Source: Marsupella aquatica (Eukaryota > Marchantiophyta). From it: a DNA stretch of 64,000 bases. The stretch is from assembly GCA_973895155.1 (NCBI GenBank), contig OZ316892.1:13392001-13456000 (forward strand), given 5' to 3'. The position numbers and the translations under genes were made by a program. Shown here piece after piece: positions 31,526-42,169 of this stretch. Below the pieces are notes generated by a model. The model ran no database searches and was not told where the DNA came from. It saw nothing but the letters and a program-made list of their open reading frames with translations. Each line of letters starts with the position of its first letter. The stretch's first letter is position 1.

Positions 31526-33055
31526 ATGGAAAGAGCAGAGAGGCGACAGAGGCGGCTTGAAGAAAAGGGCCGCCGAGGAGAACGACCAAAACGAGGACGA
31601 GGACGAGGCCGAGGACACAAGCTACGAGCCCCTGAATCTAGTAATTGTGAATCTAAGGACCAACCTGAAAGATTCATATGTTCGAACTGTGGTCAGGGAG
31701 AGGACTCAACTCCGATTTTTCGGACAGGCATAGCTGGACTCAAGTCATTATGTAATGCCTGTGGTTTAGAGTGGGCCAATAAGGGTTATATGGAAGGTCA
31801 CCAGAATGATTCTCAGGAGGAGGGTACCGATGGTGTCACTGTATATGAGAGAGAGATCAACTTGTCTTCGAAGGATCTGCAAGCTCAGTTGCATCTGAGT
31901 GATGCGAGGGGGTTGAAGTGGCAGAAAATTGCAGCAGAGCGGTTGGAGGAAAACAAGGAGTTGCGAACTGAAATTCAATGCCTCAATTTGAAAATTAAGG
32001 AAATCACGGAGGTAAGGGTAGTCCACCTCGAACATGGGGCTGAGATTAAAAGTTTAAGAGAGACGAACGATGAGTTGATTAAAAGTTTGGAGGATTTGGT
32101 AAAGCGCCACTCATCTGCGATGGAGAATCTCACGCGGATCTTGCAGCTGGCCAAAAGTAACAAGCACAGTACCCCTTACCCGGCCAGTCAGGGGACGGGG
32201 AATGCAGGGAGACGTGTGCACGAGTCTGAAGCTGACGTTTGTATTGGAGACCAAAACAATGGGCGTCGAGAGACAAGTAAGCAAGCTGGCAACTTTGAGA
32301 GTGCAGCTGAGTTGAATGTGGATGTGGAACAGCGAAACCGTAGTAAAAATCAAAGACAGACCCAGCATTCAGGAGGGCGTGGCTCGAAGAATGCACAACA
32401 AATGCACGTGGATGGTAGTATAAACGAGTGCCTGCTGACGGCTGACAAGGCTGTTCATGTGGAAAAACGTGTTCATGATAGTGAGGCTGATATGACCGTT
32501 GACATTGGAGGCCACACTTGGAAAAATGAGGCCGGTATGCCCAGAGGACTCAAGAAAGCACCAGACAGTGGAAATGTGAGACCTGTAGGAGTTCCTTGCG
32601 AGGATGTGTCACAAATTCTGTTTACGGATGCTGAGAGGAAGTCAGCCTCGGCTCTTGTACCTAAGGAATTAATAATGTGGCTCAACAGCAGAACTAAGCG
32701 GCCAACTTCAGAAGAGATGTCCATTCACAAAAGCCAAGTCCTGCAAAGGGCTTGGCCTCCTGGTGAGGAAGTGTTCTACTGGACAGGTATACCAGGGAGC
32801 CTACTTCTTGACAGATTTCGAACTGACACTGAAATGGAGAAGCCAAATTGTAATGCTCTTACCACTGTACTTAGATCAGTACTCAACATTGAGGGTTCGA
32901 AGCGGGGAAACGACATGTTGTGGTGTCTCGCGTGGGCTGAATGCACCAATCCTGCCACGCTGCCAGGGTACGCAAAGTATCCTCAGGACACAAAGAGAGC
33001 CCGAACTGCAGATGATGAAATTGCCATAAAATCTGCCAAAGTGAGGCAGTCATAA
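31526..33055 (+). CDS. GATA-type zinc finger protein with coiled coil
   Basis: An intact single-exon ORF of 509 aa with ATG start and TAA stop. The N-terminus is strongly basic (residues 5-35, RGRGRGRGHK). The GATA finger is at residues 52-79: CSNCGQGEDSTPIFRTGIAG then LCNACGLEWANKG, i.e. C-X2-C-X20-C-X2-C. The X20 loop and Ile-Phe-Arg-Thr in place of the usual Leu-Trp-Arg are atypical for plant GATA factors (mostly X18). Residues about 125-215 form a heptad-patterned coiled coil (ERLEENKELRTEIQCLNLKI), suggesting dimerisation. The middle contains a weak internal repeat (RVHESEAD, RVHDSEAD). The C-terminal 140 residues (LIMWLNSRTKRPTSEEM, WPPGEEVFYWTGIPGSLL) look like an ordered domain that I do not recognise. 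Likely a nuclear DNA-binding regulator; targets unknown. Confidence 0.82.
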   Translation: MERAERRQRRLEEKGRRGERPKRGRGRGRGHKLRAPESSNCESKDQPERFICSNCGQGEDSTPIFRTGIAGLKSLCNACGLEWANKGYMEGHQNDSQEEGTDGVTVYEREINLSSKDLQAQLHLSDARGLKWQKIAAERLEENKELRTEIQCLNLKIKEITEVRVVHLEHGAEIKSLRETNDELIKSLEDLVKRHSSAMENLTRILQLAKSNKHSTPYPASQGTGNAGRRVHESEADVCIGDQNNGRRETSKQAGNFESAAELNVDVEQRNRSKNQRQTQHSGGRGSKNAQQMHVDGSINECLLTADKAVHVEKRVHDSEADMTVDIGGHTWKNEAGMPRGLKKAPDSGNVRPVGVPCEDVSQILFTDAERKSASALVPKELIMWLNSRTKRPTSEEMSIHKSQVLQRAWPPGEEVFYWTGIPGSLLLDRFRTDTEMEKPNCNALTTVLRSVLNIEGSKRGNDMLWCLAWAECTNPATLPGYAKYPQDTKRARTADDEIAIKSAKVRQS

Positions 33056-33082
33056 ACATAGATTCGTGAGTGGATGCCGTAG

Positions 33083-33655
33083 TTAGATCCAGGGACATTT
33101 TTTGCAGATTGGTGTTGGGTTCAATGTATACTTGAGTCTTCTCGTTTTTCTTGTCTGGGGACTTCTAGCTGCTAGACAACCTATTTGCAATGTTTTCGGA
33201 CGCCACTCCCAAGGCTTCAGGTTTCTATGAGAGGGAGTATAATATTCCATGGTAAAAAACTTGCCTGGCGGCGTCGCTTCGTTCTGCATTTCAATTTCGT
33301 ACATTCCATTTGTCTGAAGAGAACCTTCCAATTGTCCAGAAGGGGCGTTAGTGAGCTGGAACCCTTGTTGTTGTTTTTGTCTATTAGAACCTATAGAATT
33401 GACCTCGAAATGATGTCTCTTCGGCTCTAGCCCCTTAGTCGTATTGGGTTTTATGTCTGGTACTCGACCTGAAACTGGTTGCTTATTGCGGAGCAAATAG
33501 GATAAACTAAACTTCATGTCAGCTGGGACCCGAAGGAGCTTTTCGCATCGTCGCACCAACGGGGCATACATTTCACTGGACAACGACGAAACCGGAAAGA
33601 GCCCCCTGGCCAAGAAACAGATGTGTTGAAGTTTGGACTTTGGTACATGCGGCAA
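33083..33655 (-). CDS. Unrecognised minus-strand ORF downstream of the GATA gene
   Basis: A 190-codon open frame without an ATG at its beginning; the first internal ATG precedes YAPLVRRCEKLLRVP. It is convergent with the GATA gene and would overlap its 3' UTR. The segment LSSEMYAPLVRRCEKLLRVP plus ADMKFSLSYLLRNKQPVSG faintly recalls the RNase P Rpr2/Rpp21 layout, but the zinc-binding Cys residues of that family are absent. It may be an exon of a spliced gene, a fragment, or an antisense chance frame. Its 5' end abuts the tandem array. Confidence 0.25.
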   Translation of the reverse strand: MPHVPKSKLQHICFLARGLFPVSSLSSEMYAPLVRRCEKLLRVPADMKFSLSYLLRNKQPVSGRVPDIKPNTTKGLEPKRHHFEVNSIGSNRQKQQQGFQLTNAPSGQLEGSLQTNGMYEIEMQNEATPPGKFFTMEYYTPSHRNLKPWEWRPKTLQIGCLAARSPQTRKTRRLKYTLNPTPICKKCPWI

Positions 33656-33990
33656 ATTTTAAAAATATGTGCACCCGCACACCCCGCATCGTCTCTTCAT
33701 GAGGCTATAATGTTCCCTTTGGGAAAAAAGTGGATATACTGCTAGCCGGTCTAGAATACATGGGGCAAATCTTTAAAAAAATATGTACCCTCTCACCCCG
33801 CATAGCCTCTTCTTGAGGCCATAATGCCCCCTTTGCGAAAGAAGTGGGCATACTGCTAGCCGTCTAGAATACATGGGGCAAATTTAAAAACATGCGTACC
33901 CTCTTACCCCGCATCGTCTCTTCTTGAGGCTATAATGTCCCGTTTGGGAAAGAAGTGGAGATACTGCTAGCCGATCTAGAATACATGGGG
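33644..33990. repeat. Three-copy tandem array, about 113-115 bp unit
   Basis: Each unit has 'accccgcat(c/a)g', 'tcttgaggc(t/c)ataatg', 'gaagtgg.atactgctagcc' and 'ctagaatacatgggg'. It separates the GATA gene from the protoporphyrinogen oxidase gene. No ORF or known element is recognised in it. Confidence 0.9.
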
Positions 33991-34645
33991 CTCATGATAA
34001 GTGGTCTCTCTGTGTGTTTTGACTGCGATACGTTTTGGGGGGCCAAATTCAATGAAACGGCTAGTTTTTACAGGAATTTGTGTTTTGACAGGGAGGCCTG
34101 ATCACAGACGCTCTCGGTCATTCACACCTCACAGCATTGTTCGGGCCGAGTCCTTGTAAAGCCGACCGGTGGTCAATTATGTCCAGATCGATCAGAACTA
34201 ACAGAACCATCCAAGAAAGGTTGAGGGCAATGTTAAATGTATGGTAAGCAGTCTTAGTGCTAGCGATTCCACTCGACTTCTTCGACATCAGGGGGAGCTG
34301 GAATCTTTTAAGTGTAATACTTTGTAAGCTTTACTTCCTAAGAGCAGATGTCACTCGATTCAAATGGATATGAAGTGGAGGAAAGGTTCCTACCAGAACT
34401 TTTCCTGAGCTGAACAATTGTTTAGACAGATTACAGCTGTTCAGTACCGCCGAAATTATAGGCATGGAGAGATACTAACCATTAACATAACCATGTCAAG
34501 GACTTTCTGGAACTTCTACTCATTTACTGTTCTAGTGAAACCACTTTAACTATACAACCAATGAATTTTCAAGTGTAATTTCCGCCTTCTTCTATGAGTC
34601 ATTTTAAAATTTACTGCAGACAAAACTATAACCATGAATGTAAAG
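33991..34645. other. Intergenic / 3' flank of the protoporphyrinogen oxidase gene
   Basis: No coding sequence seen. The part next to 34646 would be the 3' UTR of the minus-strand gene. Confidence 0.5.
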
Positions 34646-37600
34646 CTAAACACGAGATCTCTCCGTAAGGAATGTTGCGATTTGTTGCGCACTTTCATAA
34701 GCATACTCAACACATCTACCCAAAGCCACGCCAGCCACATAATTTCCTCCCAGGAATATCCCTTCTAAGCCTGAATCCTTTAAGCCCTTGTTAGCAGCTT
34801 CCAAATTGTCTAGATGGCCGATAGTAAACTGAGGAATTGCTCGTGGCCACACCCTTACACCAAGAACGACAGGTGGCGGACCATCAGATTTCACAAGCAT
34901 TTTTCGGACATCCTTGTCCACAATATCAACTATCGCATCCTCTCCCTGCATAATTTGGAGACATTAGATCAAGAAAACCTCGTCCCCTCTCACATCAGGA
35001 GTGCCACACAGATTCAGGATGAAGTCATGGATATCTGGCACCTCAGTACAGCCCAAGTGCACAGAAAAGCCCTATAAAACTGAAGCAGACCTTGAAATAA
35101 ATGCTGTAGGATTGGATTGAAATGAAAGGAACATTTGAAATTAATGCCAATTAAATGCTCAACATCTACCCATAAAATTAGACAGCATACCATTGTCGCT
35201 ATTTGAGGATATTGTGCTCCGCCGATATAGTTAAGCAAGAGTACACGTTCTTCTGGTGCCCGCCCAGGAAAGAGTGCTGAACTATAAATGGTTCCTGCAT
35301 ATACATGAAGTAACATGCAGACTAAGTATCACAATATTCTAAGTCAAAAAATCACCCACCTTATTCTGAATGACCTACAACCAAGGCCAAACGAGGCTCC
35401 GTGACTCACCTAAGGTCTGAATCCCTTGACTGCGCGGATGAAGCTGCCCAAAACCCTTTAGTTCTCCATCGACAAGACGCTCCTCTTTGATAGCTGACTT
35501 AGGATATGAAATTGTAACTGCTGCCACCGGGGGATAATAAAATTGTTCCAGCCTGCTTGCAGCACTTGGCTGTTGAGTAATTCCACAAAGAAACTCAATC
35601 AGAAACCAAACCACAGTTCCAATTGGAAGGACATGAAGGAAATATTCAGTGTCAAGTGATCTTCCTAGGTGATACTGCCAGCCATAAAACTTAAATACAG
35701 GGCATAATTATCGTCCCCAGATAGATGACTTTCCTTGTTGGATGGTCAAGGCACAATTTTAATAGAAATGTGCCTAATCTTTCGTCTGTATTGCTGAGTT
35801 CACTTGCAATTGGTAGCACAGTTAAATTATAGTCGACACATAAAAACTCCAGCTCGAATGGAAATGTGAAAACTCTAAAAGCAGAATTACCACGAAACTT
35901 ATTTTGAAGCCTTTACGTCCGACATTCTAAATCCTGACACCGCTTCCGCGTTGAATTTCTCCTATACATATGCAAGGCCATATTGCAATCCAGAGTCACA
36001 ACTATGGTTGCTTCGTAGAACAAAATCATTCCGAAGAAACTTACAGATAATGCTGACAGAAGCTCACTTGCCACATATGCTGGTACCGTGAGGACCACCA
36101 ACTTCGTCGATACTTGTCTTGGGCCTTCAGGAGTCTCATAAGTTAAGATGTAGTCCCCACCTGCCGACTTTTGAATTGCTCCAAGCTTCCAGCTTGTCTT
36201 TACTTTATCTCCCAAACTACAGAGACGCAAAAGAATTGTGAATGCAAGACCTGAAGGCCTCCTGAGATTCAGTGGTTGGCAATTAAGCAGGTATATAATA
36301 CATTGCCCAATTCAGAGGGCACACTCATAATACCATCCTGACTCCAGCACAAGGGGCACGACCCGATTGCTGGAAATTCATGAGACGTAATACTGAATCA
36401 CAATCCATGACGAAAGAAATGAGAAATCAACTGAAACATGGTCAGCCTAATACCTCTTTGCAATTGCATTCGGAAGTGTAATCAATCCCTTCTGAAAGGA
36501 CCCAACAGTCTGACCCTTTGGCTTCGGCAATCGCCTGAGAGTCATCAGTCACACTAATGAGATATTAGCTTCAGGATACGTTAAACCAGGACATCCTTCT
36601 GAACCACAATGCGTACTACAAAGATGCGCCAAAGCGTATTCTTCTCCTAGTTCTCAATAGCGGCCAACGTAGCAGTACTGAGTGGTACCATTCCGGTATA
36701 CGATATTTGTGCATTTCTCATGTACTTTCTGATTTCTAGAGTAAACGAAAACAACTCAGCACCATTTTGATCCGAGCTGCAAACTACGTCGAATGCAAAA
36801 GGTCAAGAAAAGGATGAGATCCAATGCCATACGGATCGCGGGGTGGAGGTGGATTCCTCTTTCTCTCCTGCACAGTTTTCAGAGTTCCTGCAATGATACT
36901 CCCGCCCAATTTCTCCAGCCTCCAGACTTTCCCAAAGGCTGCCTTCATACTCAACTTTGCTGGATCCCCAGCATAAACTCCTGCACATGCCCTCCATCAT
37001 GGTCAGGTCTAAAAGGGAGCTATCTCACTTTTACTGAATGGAAAACGTGCTATGTGCTATTTAGCAAAGAAACAACTCCAATCAGAAAGGGGAGGAAAAA
37101 CTGTTTAATGAAGTAAAACTGGATAATCGAAGAGAGCTTAAATATTCGTGATACCCAATACAAATACAGTTGATGCTAGGTCACGAATAAAGTCTTTAAT
37201 TCTTGTTCAACATCTGCAAAGTCCAAGTGTATCACCAGGTACTTGAATGAAGTAAGGTAGAGTTCGTGTATATATTTAATATTCCGCCGAACTTTAACGC
37301 TCTGTAGATTAACACTTCAACTACTGACTTGAGATGTGCAATCCGGAATAAGATCCGCTAGAGTTGTTCACAACACCAAAATGTCAGCATTCAAATCCCT
37401 AAACGATAATTGAATTCAAACATTGATACCACAGTCCAGATAGTCACCAGAACAAAAAGGTTCGATCAATCTCTCGAAAACCTCATCACCAAGGTTCCGC
37501 CGGACAAATTCCTCCACTGATTCTTCCCGATCCTGTATGAATGGTTGGAAGGTACGGTAAATGAGGGTTTCAAGTTCAGAACGTGCAACGGGAGACGATG

Positions 37601-39142
37601 CTTCAGCCTTCTTGAAAACATAAACTACCGACGTTTTTCTCTGAAGTTTAGTTCCAGCTCATATAAAAACGAACGGCCACAAAGCTCAAGAATGCCAGAT
37701 AGGAAAAGAAGTACAAACCGGAAGTGGAGCCTTGAACCCTAGGGCTCCAAATCCAGCACGTAACTTGCCAAAAATGGACATTAGATCAAAAACAGGTAGG
37801 TCCGCTGGTCCCGCTGGCACTGGACGAAGCCTTCCATCCCAGAAAACAAACCGTGGGGCATCCGGATCGCCAAGAACTAACTCGTCCTTCAGCCCACTGT
37901 CTATCTGTTGCAATGTACAAATTGTGGATCCAATTGGCTACAACAACCAGTAGAAAGATGGGGAAGAGAGAGATAACAATATATATGACATGCCGATAAG
38001 GAAATATGGTGTCTAATGTGATGTTAGACGAAGAATTCGCCAGTCTTTATTAACTAGAGGACTTTCAACAAGAGATCTACCTATGTGACTTATCAGCACT
38101 AGCCCAACCTAGCCTCCGCGGAATTGAGCTTCTAAACAGTGGGTCTATTTCATTAAAGACAAAGAAGAAGAATCAATCCTATATCACTGTATCAACGGAA
38201 TTGAGCAGAGATCAATATACTGTGTTGATGATCCTCACCGCCATGGACAACATAGAATCATTCGGCTGGAAACTGTTTGGACCTTCTTCCCAGAGGTAGC
38301 CATCCTGCTTCACCGTCGTTATATTTCCTCCGACCCTAGGTCGTGACTCGGTGACCAAGAATCTACTTCCAACAGCTGCAGAATGTTTTGTCGCTAAGGC
38401 CTACAACAACCCATCAAGCCAGACCCCAGGGGTTCCTTACGTATTAGATGTCATTCATCGATAAAACAGTCATGACCTGCAGAGATGGTAGGCCAGATAT
38501 CGATCATGTGCAACGCGTACAAGGCAAACTCTGAAACCGAAAATTAGTGCAGTAAATAATCGAGACTGTTCATTTGCGAAAGTCAGAAAATCTGTGAATC
38601 CTTTGCAGATATTGTTCATCTTAAATTTCTCAATTGTCCACGATTGTACGAGTCCCACCACAGGTCCCATCTGGTGAGGCTGCTGTTAGTGAGGTCATTA
38701 TCGTCTCCGCCATGAAGAGACAAACATTAGAGAGAAACGAACTCATCACCGAAACCGACACAATGCACGTCCGTGGATATGGCCTTGATTTGCAATGCAA
38801 GGCTGTAGGGAGGAGAGCTGTCTCTTTGACCTGTGCAGTGCAGAGTCCAGAAATGCCAGCGCCCACTATCACACAGTCATACTGCTCCTCCACATTCTCA
38901 ATCCGACTTCCACCGGTGACCGGAGTAGACAATGTGCCGACTTCACTGGCTTGAGCTCGCACTTTGTGCAAGGGGACTCTGATTTTCTTCACGGCTCTGA
39001 GCGGCGCTGCAGATCTCCTAAGGCGTACAGTCGACCATGTTCCACCAATCGAGGCCGAGGAGGAGGAGCAAAGGCTGCTCTCCCTTCGAGAAATCGAAGA
39101 ACAGAGTGACTGCCCTGCCCCTTGTAACGTGAATGTCCCCAT
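34646..39142 (-). CDS. Protoporphyrinogen IX oxidase, plastid type
   Basis: Flavoenzyme oxidising protoporphyrinogen IX to protoporphyrin IX, the last step shared by haem and chlorophyll synthesis, in the plastid. Ten exons give 569 aa in one consistent frame: 39142-38831, 38400-38239, 37904-37719, 37532-37448, 36980-36833, 36534-36454, 36216-36045, 35569-35410, 35294-35191 and 34945-34646. The Ser/Arg-rich N-terminus (about 75 residues) is a likely transit peptide. [15 protein letters not shown] at the end of exon 1 is the FAD GxGxxG fold. Exon 2 has [20 protein letters not shown]. Exon 3 has [17 protein letters not shown]. Exon 5 has [20 protein letters not shown]. Exon 8 has [13 protein letters not shown]. 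Exon 10 has [15 protein letters not shown]. Length fits plant enzymes of 530-560 aa plus transit peptide. ATG 39142 is the first ATG in the frame. All exons are intact. The first intron's donor (GTCAAA) is weak, and the exon 4 donor (GTGACT) is unusual. Confidence 0.93.
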
Positions 39143-39491
39143 CACTATTCCCAAGTGAAGTGAGGGGTCTCCCTAACAAAAGTGTTGTCCGTCCGTCCAC
39201 AGGAAGGAATCGCACCTGACGCCGGAACAAACCGGGCGAGATTCTTAATTTTTAGAATTTTTTTCAGTTCCCATGACAAAGGGGAGTTCCGATTGAAGCA
39301 TACACGTTCAAGCGAACTGCAGGAGCCAACATTGCATAGAATTTAGTACGTCAAATTGAAAGATTCCGTGCACAGACAGAGTGTTTGTAAAGCCTTTCTG
39401 TGCTGAGCTTTGACAAAATGCCGACACCAAATTGAATAGCGAACGAAAACAAAACAGAGTATGAGCTAGAGCTGAGATTTCTTTGAGCGAG
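39143..39491 (-). other. Upstream region of the protoporphyrinogen oxidase gene
   Basis: Presumed 5' UTR and promoter side. No clear TATA box or other specific element can be supported. Confidence 0.35.
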
Positions 39492-39775
39492 CTTGAGAAA
39501 ACGCTTCAACCTAGTTGCGAACGACTTGAACGAGGCAGAGTGTCAATTGACACGGCAAACAAGATTGCTGCGAGTAGCTTTGACAAAATGCTTCAAGATA
39601 CCACTGTCGTTCTGAACGAATTGCCGAGCATGCCTTGAGAGAATGCTTCGACCTAGTGGCGAGCGACTTGAACGAGTCAGAGCGTCAATTGACACAGCTA
39701 ACAAGATTGTGGGCGTAGCTTTGACAAAATGCTTCAACATACCACTGTCGTTGCGAACGAATTGTCGAATCAAAC
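39492..39775. repeat. Two-copy 142-bp tandem duplication
   Basis: Copies 39492-39633 and 39634-39775 share 'gacttgaacga', 'gtcaattgacac' and 'tagctttgacaaaatgcttcaa' in order. It generates ORFs on both strands that I do not treat as genes. It lies in the upstream region of the protoporphyrinogen oxidase gene. Confidence 0.85.
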
Positions 39776-40003
39776 GAGCGTTCCGAAGACTGAGCTCACA
39801 AGGAGAGGCAAAGCTTCTCGTGCACAAGCTCTGTTCTCTACACAGAGAGGAAAGAACAGGATTCTTCCTATCGGCCCTCAGCAAGGGTCGACCCTTCCAC
39901 CCTTTCATCGCCCGTAAAACCCACAAGGAATCTCACGGAGCTATTCCATTGGCCCGCAAGCGTTCCCTCGCCCTCGTCTTTAATTTTTTTTTTATTGAGA
40001 TTT

Positions 40004-40465
40004 ACAGAGAACAACGGCATCTGAAGCCAGGATGGACCTCCATGTTGAACACACTGCTCCCGTGGACCACATTTTGGTGGTCCATGGGAGTTTAGTGCCC
40101 ATAAACTTGATGGATAATGTGCCAGTTTTTTTTTTTAGTTTCGAGTCAACTAGAGAAGAGGAGACACTATAAAACACAAGCCCAGATATTTAATATTGAC
40201 ACCATGAAAATTAATTCAATGGAAATAACCACGCCCATGGCATTTTATGACAAAAAACTCAACTAAAATGGCCAAAATTTTACCATCATTTTAAAGGAAG
40301 TGTAGATTATCTACTACTCTGGAGTGTCCTCAAAGCTTTAGAATATTTGAATTTATAAATATCAAGCTATTACAATTAAACCCAAATTCTGGGAAATGTG
40401 GTCCATGGGGGCTTCAAAGACCTAACTTGTGGTCCATGGGGGCTTCCAATTTGGAGCCATGCAAC
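40004..40465 (+). repeat. Dispersed repeat, copy 1 (uninterrupted)
   Basis: Matches 57304-58335 in the same orientation: 'ctgaagccaggatggacc', 'tttataaatatcaag.tattacaattaaac' and 'tgtggtccatgggggcttc' occur in both. It contains no coding sequence. It gives the reference structure for the insertion in the other copy. Confidence 0.8.
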
Positions 40466-40594
40466 CCCATGGACCCTAAAAGCTTTTACACCTTCACTAG
40501 TTGATATACTTCTAGTTTCCAAAAAATTCAAGCACAAAATTTGACCTTCAATGTCTCCATTTCTATCAAGCATAATTGTCTCTTGTTGTGCTTG

Positions 40595-40637
40595 ATATTA
40601 GACTGGTTGGGAAAGATCTTTCCAACCAGTCTAATAT
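40595..40637. repeat. Near-perfect 43-bp palindrome
   Basis: 'atattagactggttgggaaa' is followed by its complement around AGATCT. The only asymmetry is one extra G. It may be two abutted transposon ends or a small hairpin. No adjacent ORF. Confidence 0.85.
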
Positions 40638-40639
40638 GT

Positions 40640-41950
40640 ATAGTTTGCATGAAGAATCAATATTTTTGAATTTCTCAAGACAACTTTTAAGTACATTTGC
40701 TACTAAAGATGTTTGAATTATAATATTGCAACTGTTTTTATTTTATTTACAAATATGTCATGGTTTTTGTATATGGTTTGCCTGGTTAAGTTGGTGAATT
40801 TGTCATCCATGAAGTATTTGTGAATAAAATAAATATATGGCAATAACATCAATTAAAACATCTTTGGTAGCAAAGTAGGTGAAAATTGTTTCTCAAGGTC
40901 ACTCCATCACTCCCTATCCCACATCTATGCTTCCCAAAATTTTCTAGCATTAACTTAGACATTTAGTATCTCCCTTTATATTCAATGGAATCTTATTATC
41001 ATGGGTTAGTTACAAGAAAGTTAAGCCTCGATGGACTGAGGGGTTTGTTTTGCCTATCCCCATGGACTCTGACACACAGTGTTTCACTTTACACCCAAAA
41101 TCCACATTGTCAGGATATCTCAATTAAGAAGGACGCTTCACTTTTGAGAAGGATGCCCCAAGTAGTTTTTCCTGATGTCTCAACCAACAATGAAATGCTA
41201 CTTTTTAGCAAACTTGTGCATTTATTTAAACAACTTTTGGATCTCTTTTGCAACTCAAAATTTTCCAGCATGTGATCTGATGTCCAATCTATTACCTGAC
41301 AAAGTTTTTTTTTTCCTGAAACCATTTGGTTCATTGTCGATGAGTGCAAAGATGATCAAATAATATAAACTAATCGTCAACTGATGTTTCACTTTTGTGA
41401 AGAATGCCCTTAGTAGTTGGGCACGACCACCAACTTACAACTTTGGGAAATGACATTTCACTTTTAAATTGAAATTAGTGGCAAAGTATGTAGTTTGACA
41501 AAAATAGTGGTGATGTAGTGCCTCAGATTTTTAAACTCTGTGAAGGAGTTCAGGTGATAATCAACAACTCCTTCCCTGGGCTCAGAGGTAGATTTTTGGC
41601 ACATATGTATGAGCCATCTGATCTTCCTACAACCAGTAGATCTGATGATTAACATTGGCTAGATAAGACTTTTGCCAATTTAATCACAATATTCTGTGTC
41701 AATTTCTTTCAAACCGCGGTCTCCCACTGTCAACCATGCACTCATGTTTGACACACATGAAGGAGTTTGCCATCCGTGGGGCCACACAGGATCACACGAA
41801 CATTCCCATTGGTCAATAAGCATCCTTCAATCCTAACATTGCAATCCTTCTGCAAATTTGCTGGATGTGACACATGTTTTGACTATGTCCATGACGTGTA
41901 GCTGTTATGTCTACATACTGCTTTTGCGGAGCTTCGCTTCCGCGCAATCA
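40640..41950. other. Intergenic, AT-rich, no gene recognised
   Basis: Short ORFs only. 41130-41240 and 41390-41470 share fragments such as 'cacttttgagaaggatgccc' and 'cacttttgtgaagaatgccc', so diverged local repeats are present. Confidence 0.4.
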
Positions 41951-41953
41951 GGT

Positions 41954-42169
41954 CTGCAAGGGATGTTTAGGGATTGGTTTGGTTTTGGTGAGATTATTCT
42001 TCACATTTTCTTCGGACTGTATGATGCAGACATCATTCCTGGCATCTTGACATGACTATAAACATGAGGCAGATTGTCGGAGCGCAATGATGTCTGCATC
42101 ATACAATCCAAAGAAAATGTGAAGAATAACCTCACCAAAACCCAAACCAATCCCTAAACATCCCTTGCA
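41954..42169. repeat. Long inverted repeat: 84-bp arms, 48-bp loop
   Basis: Left arm 41954-42037 and right arm 42086-42169 are complementary along their full length, with about four substitutions and one single-base indel. A transcript would fold into a long nearly perfect hairpin, as small-RNA precursors of recent origin do. The alternative is a foldback element. No target-site duplication was evident. Confidence 0.88.

Noticed and set aside
33660-33990. CRISPR-like array.
   Set aside because: Whole units are repeated without distinct spacers, and this is eukaryotic nuclear DNA; a simple tandem array.
38630-38830. Open frame continuing from exon 1 of protoporphyrinogen oxidase, first suspected to be a frameshifted exon 2 (and the gene a pseudogene).
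   Set aside because: An intact exon 2 with proper acceptor, GGNITT and LWEEGPN motifs lies at 38239-38400 and joins in phase. The open stretch is intron 1.
39143-39154. Start of protoporphyrinogen oxidase four codons upstream.
   Set aside because: The upstream codon is TTG; the first ATG in the frame is at 39142.
39543-40095. ORFs on both strands over the 142-bp duplication.
   Set aside because: They follow the duplication, have no motif, and differ between the copies.
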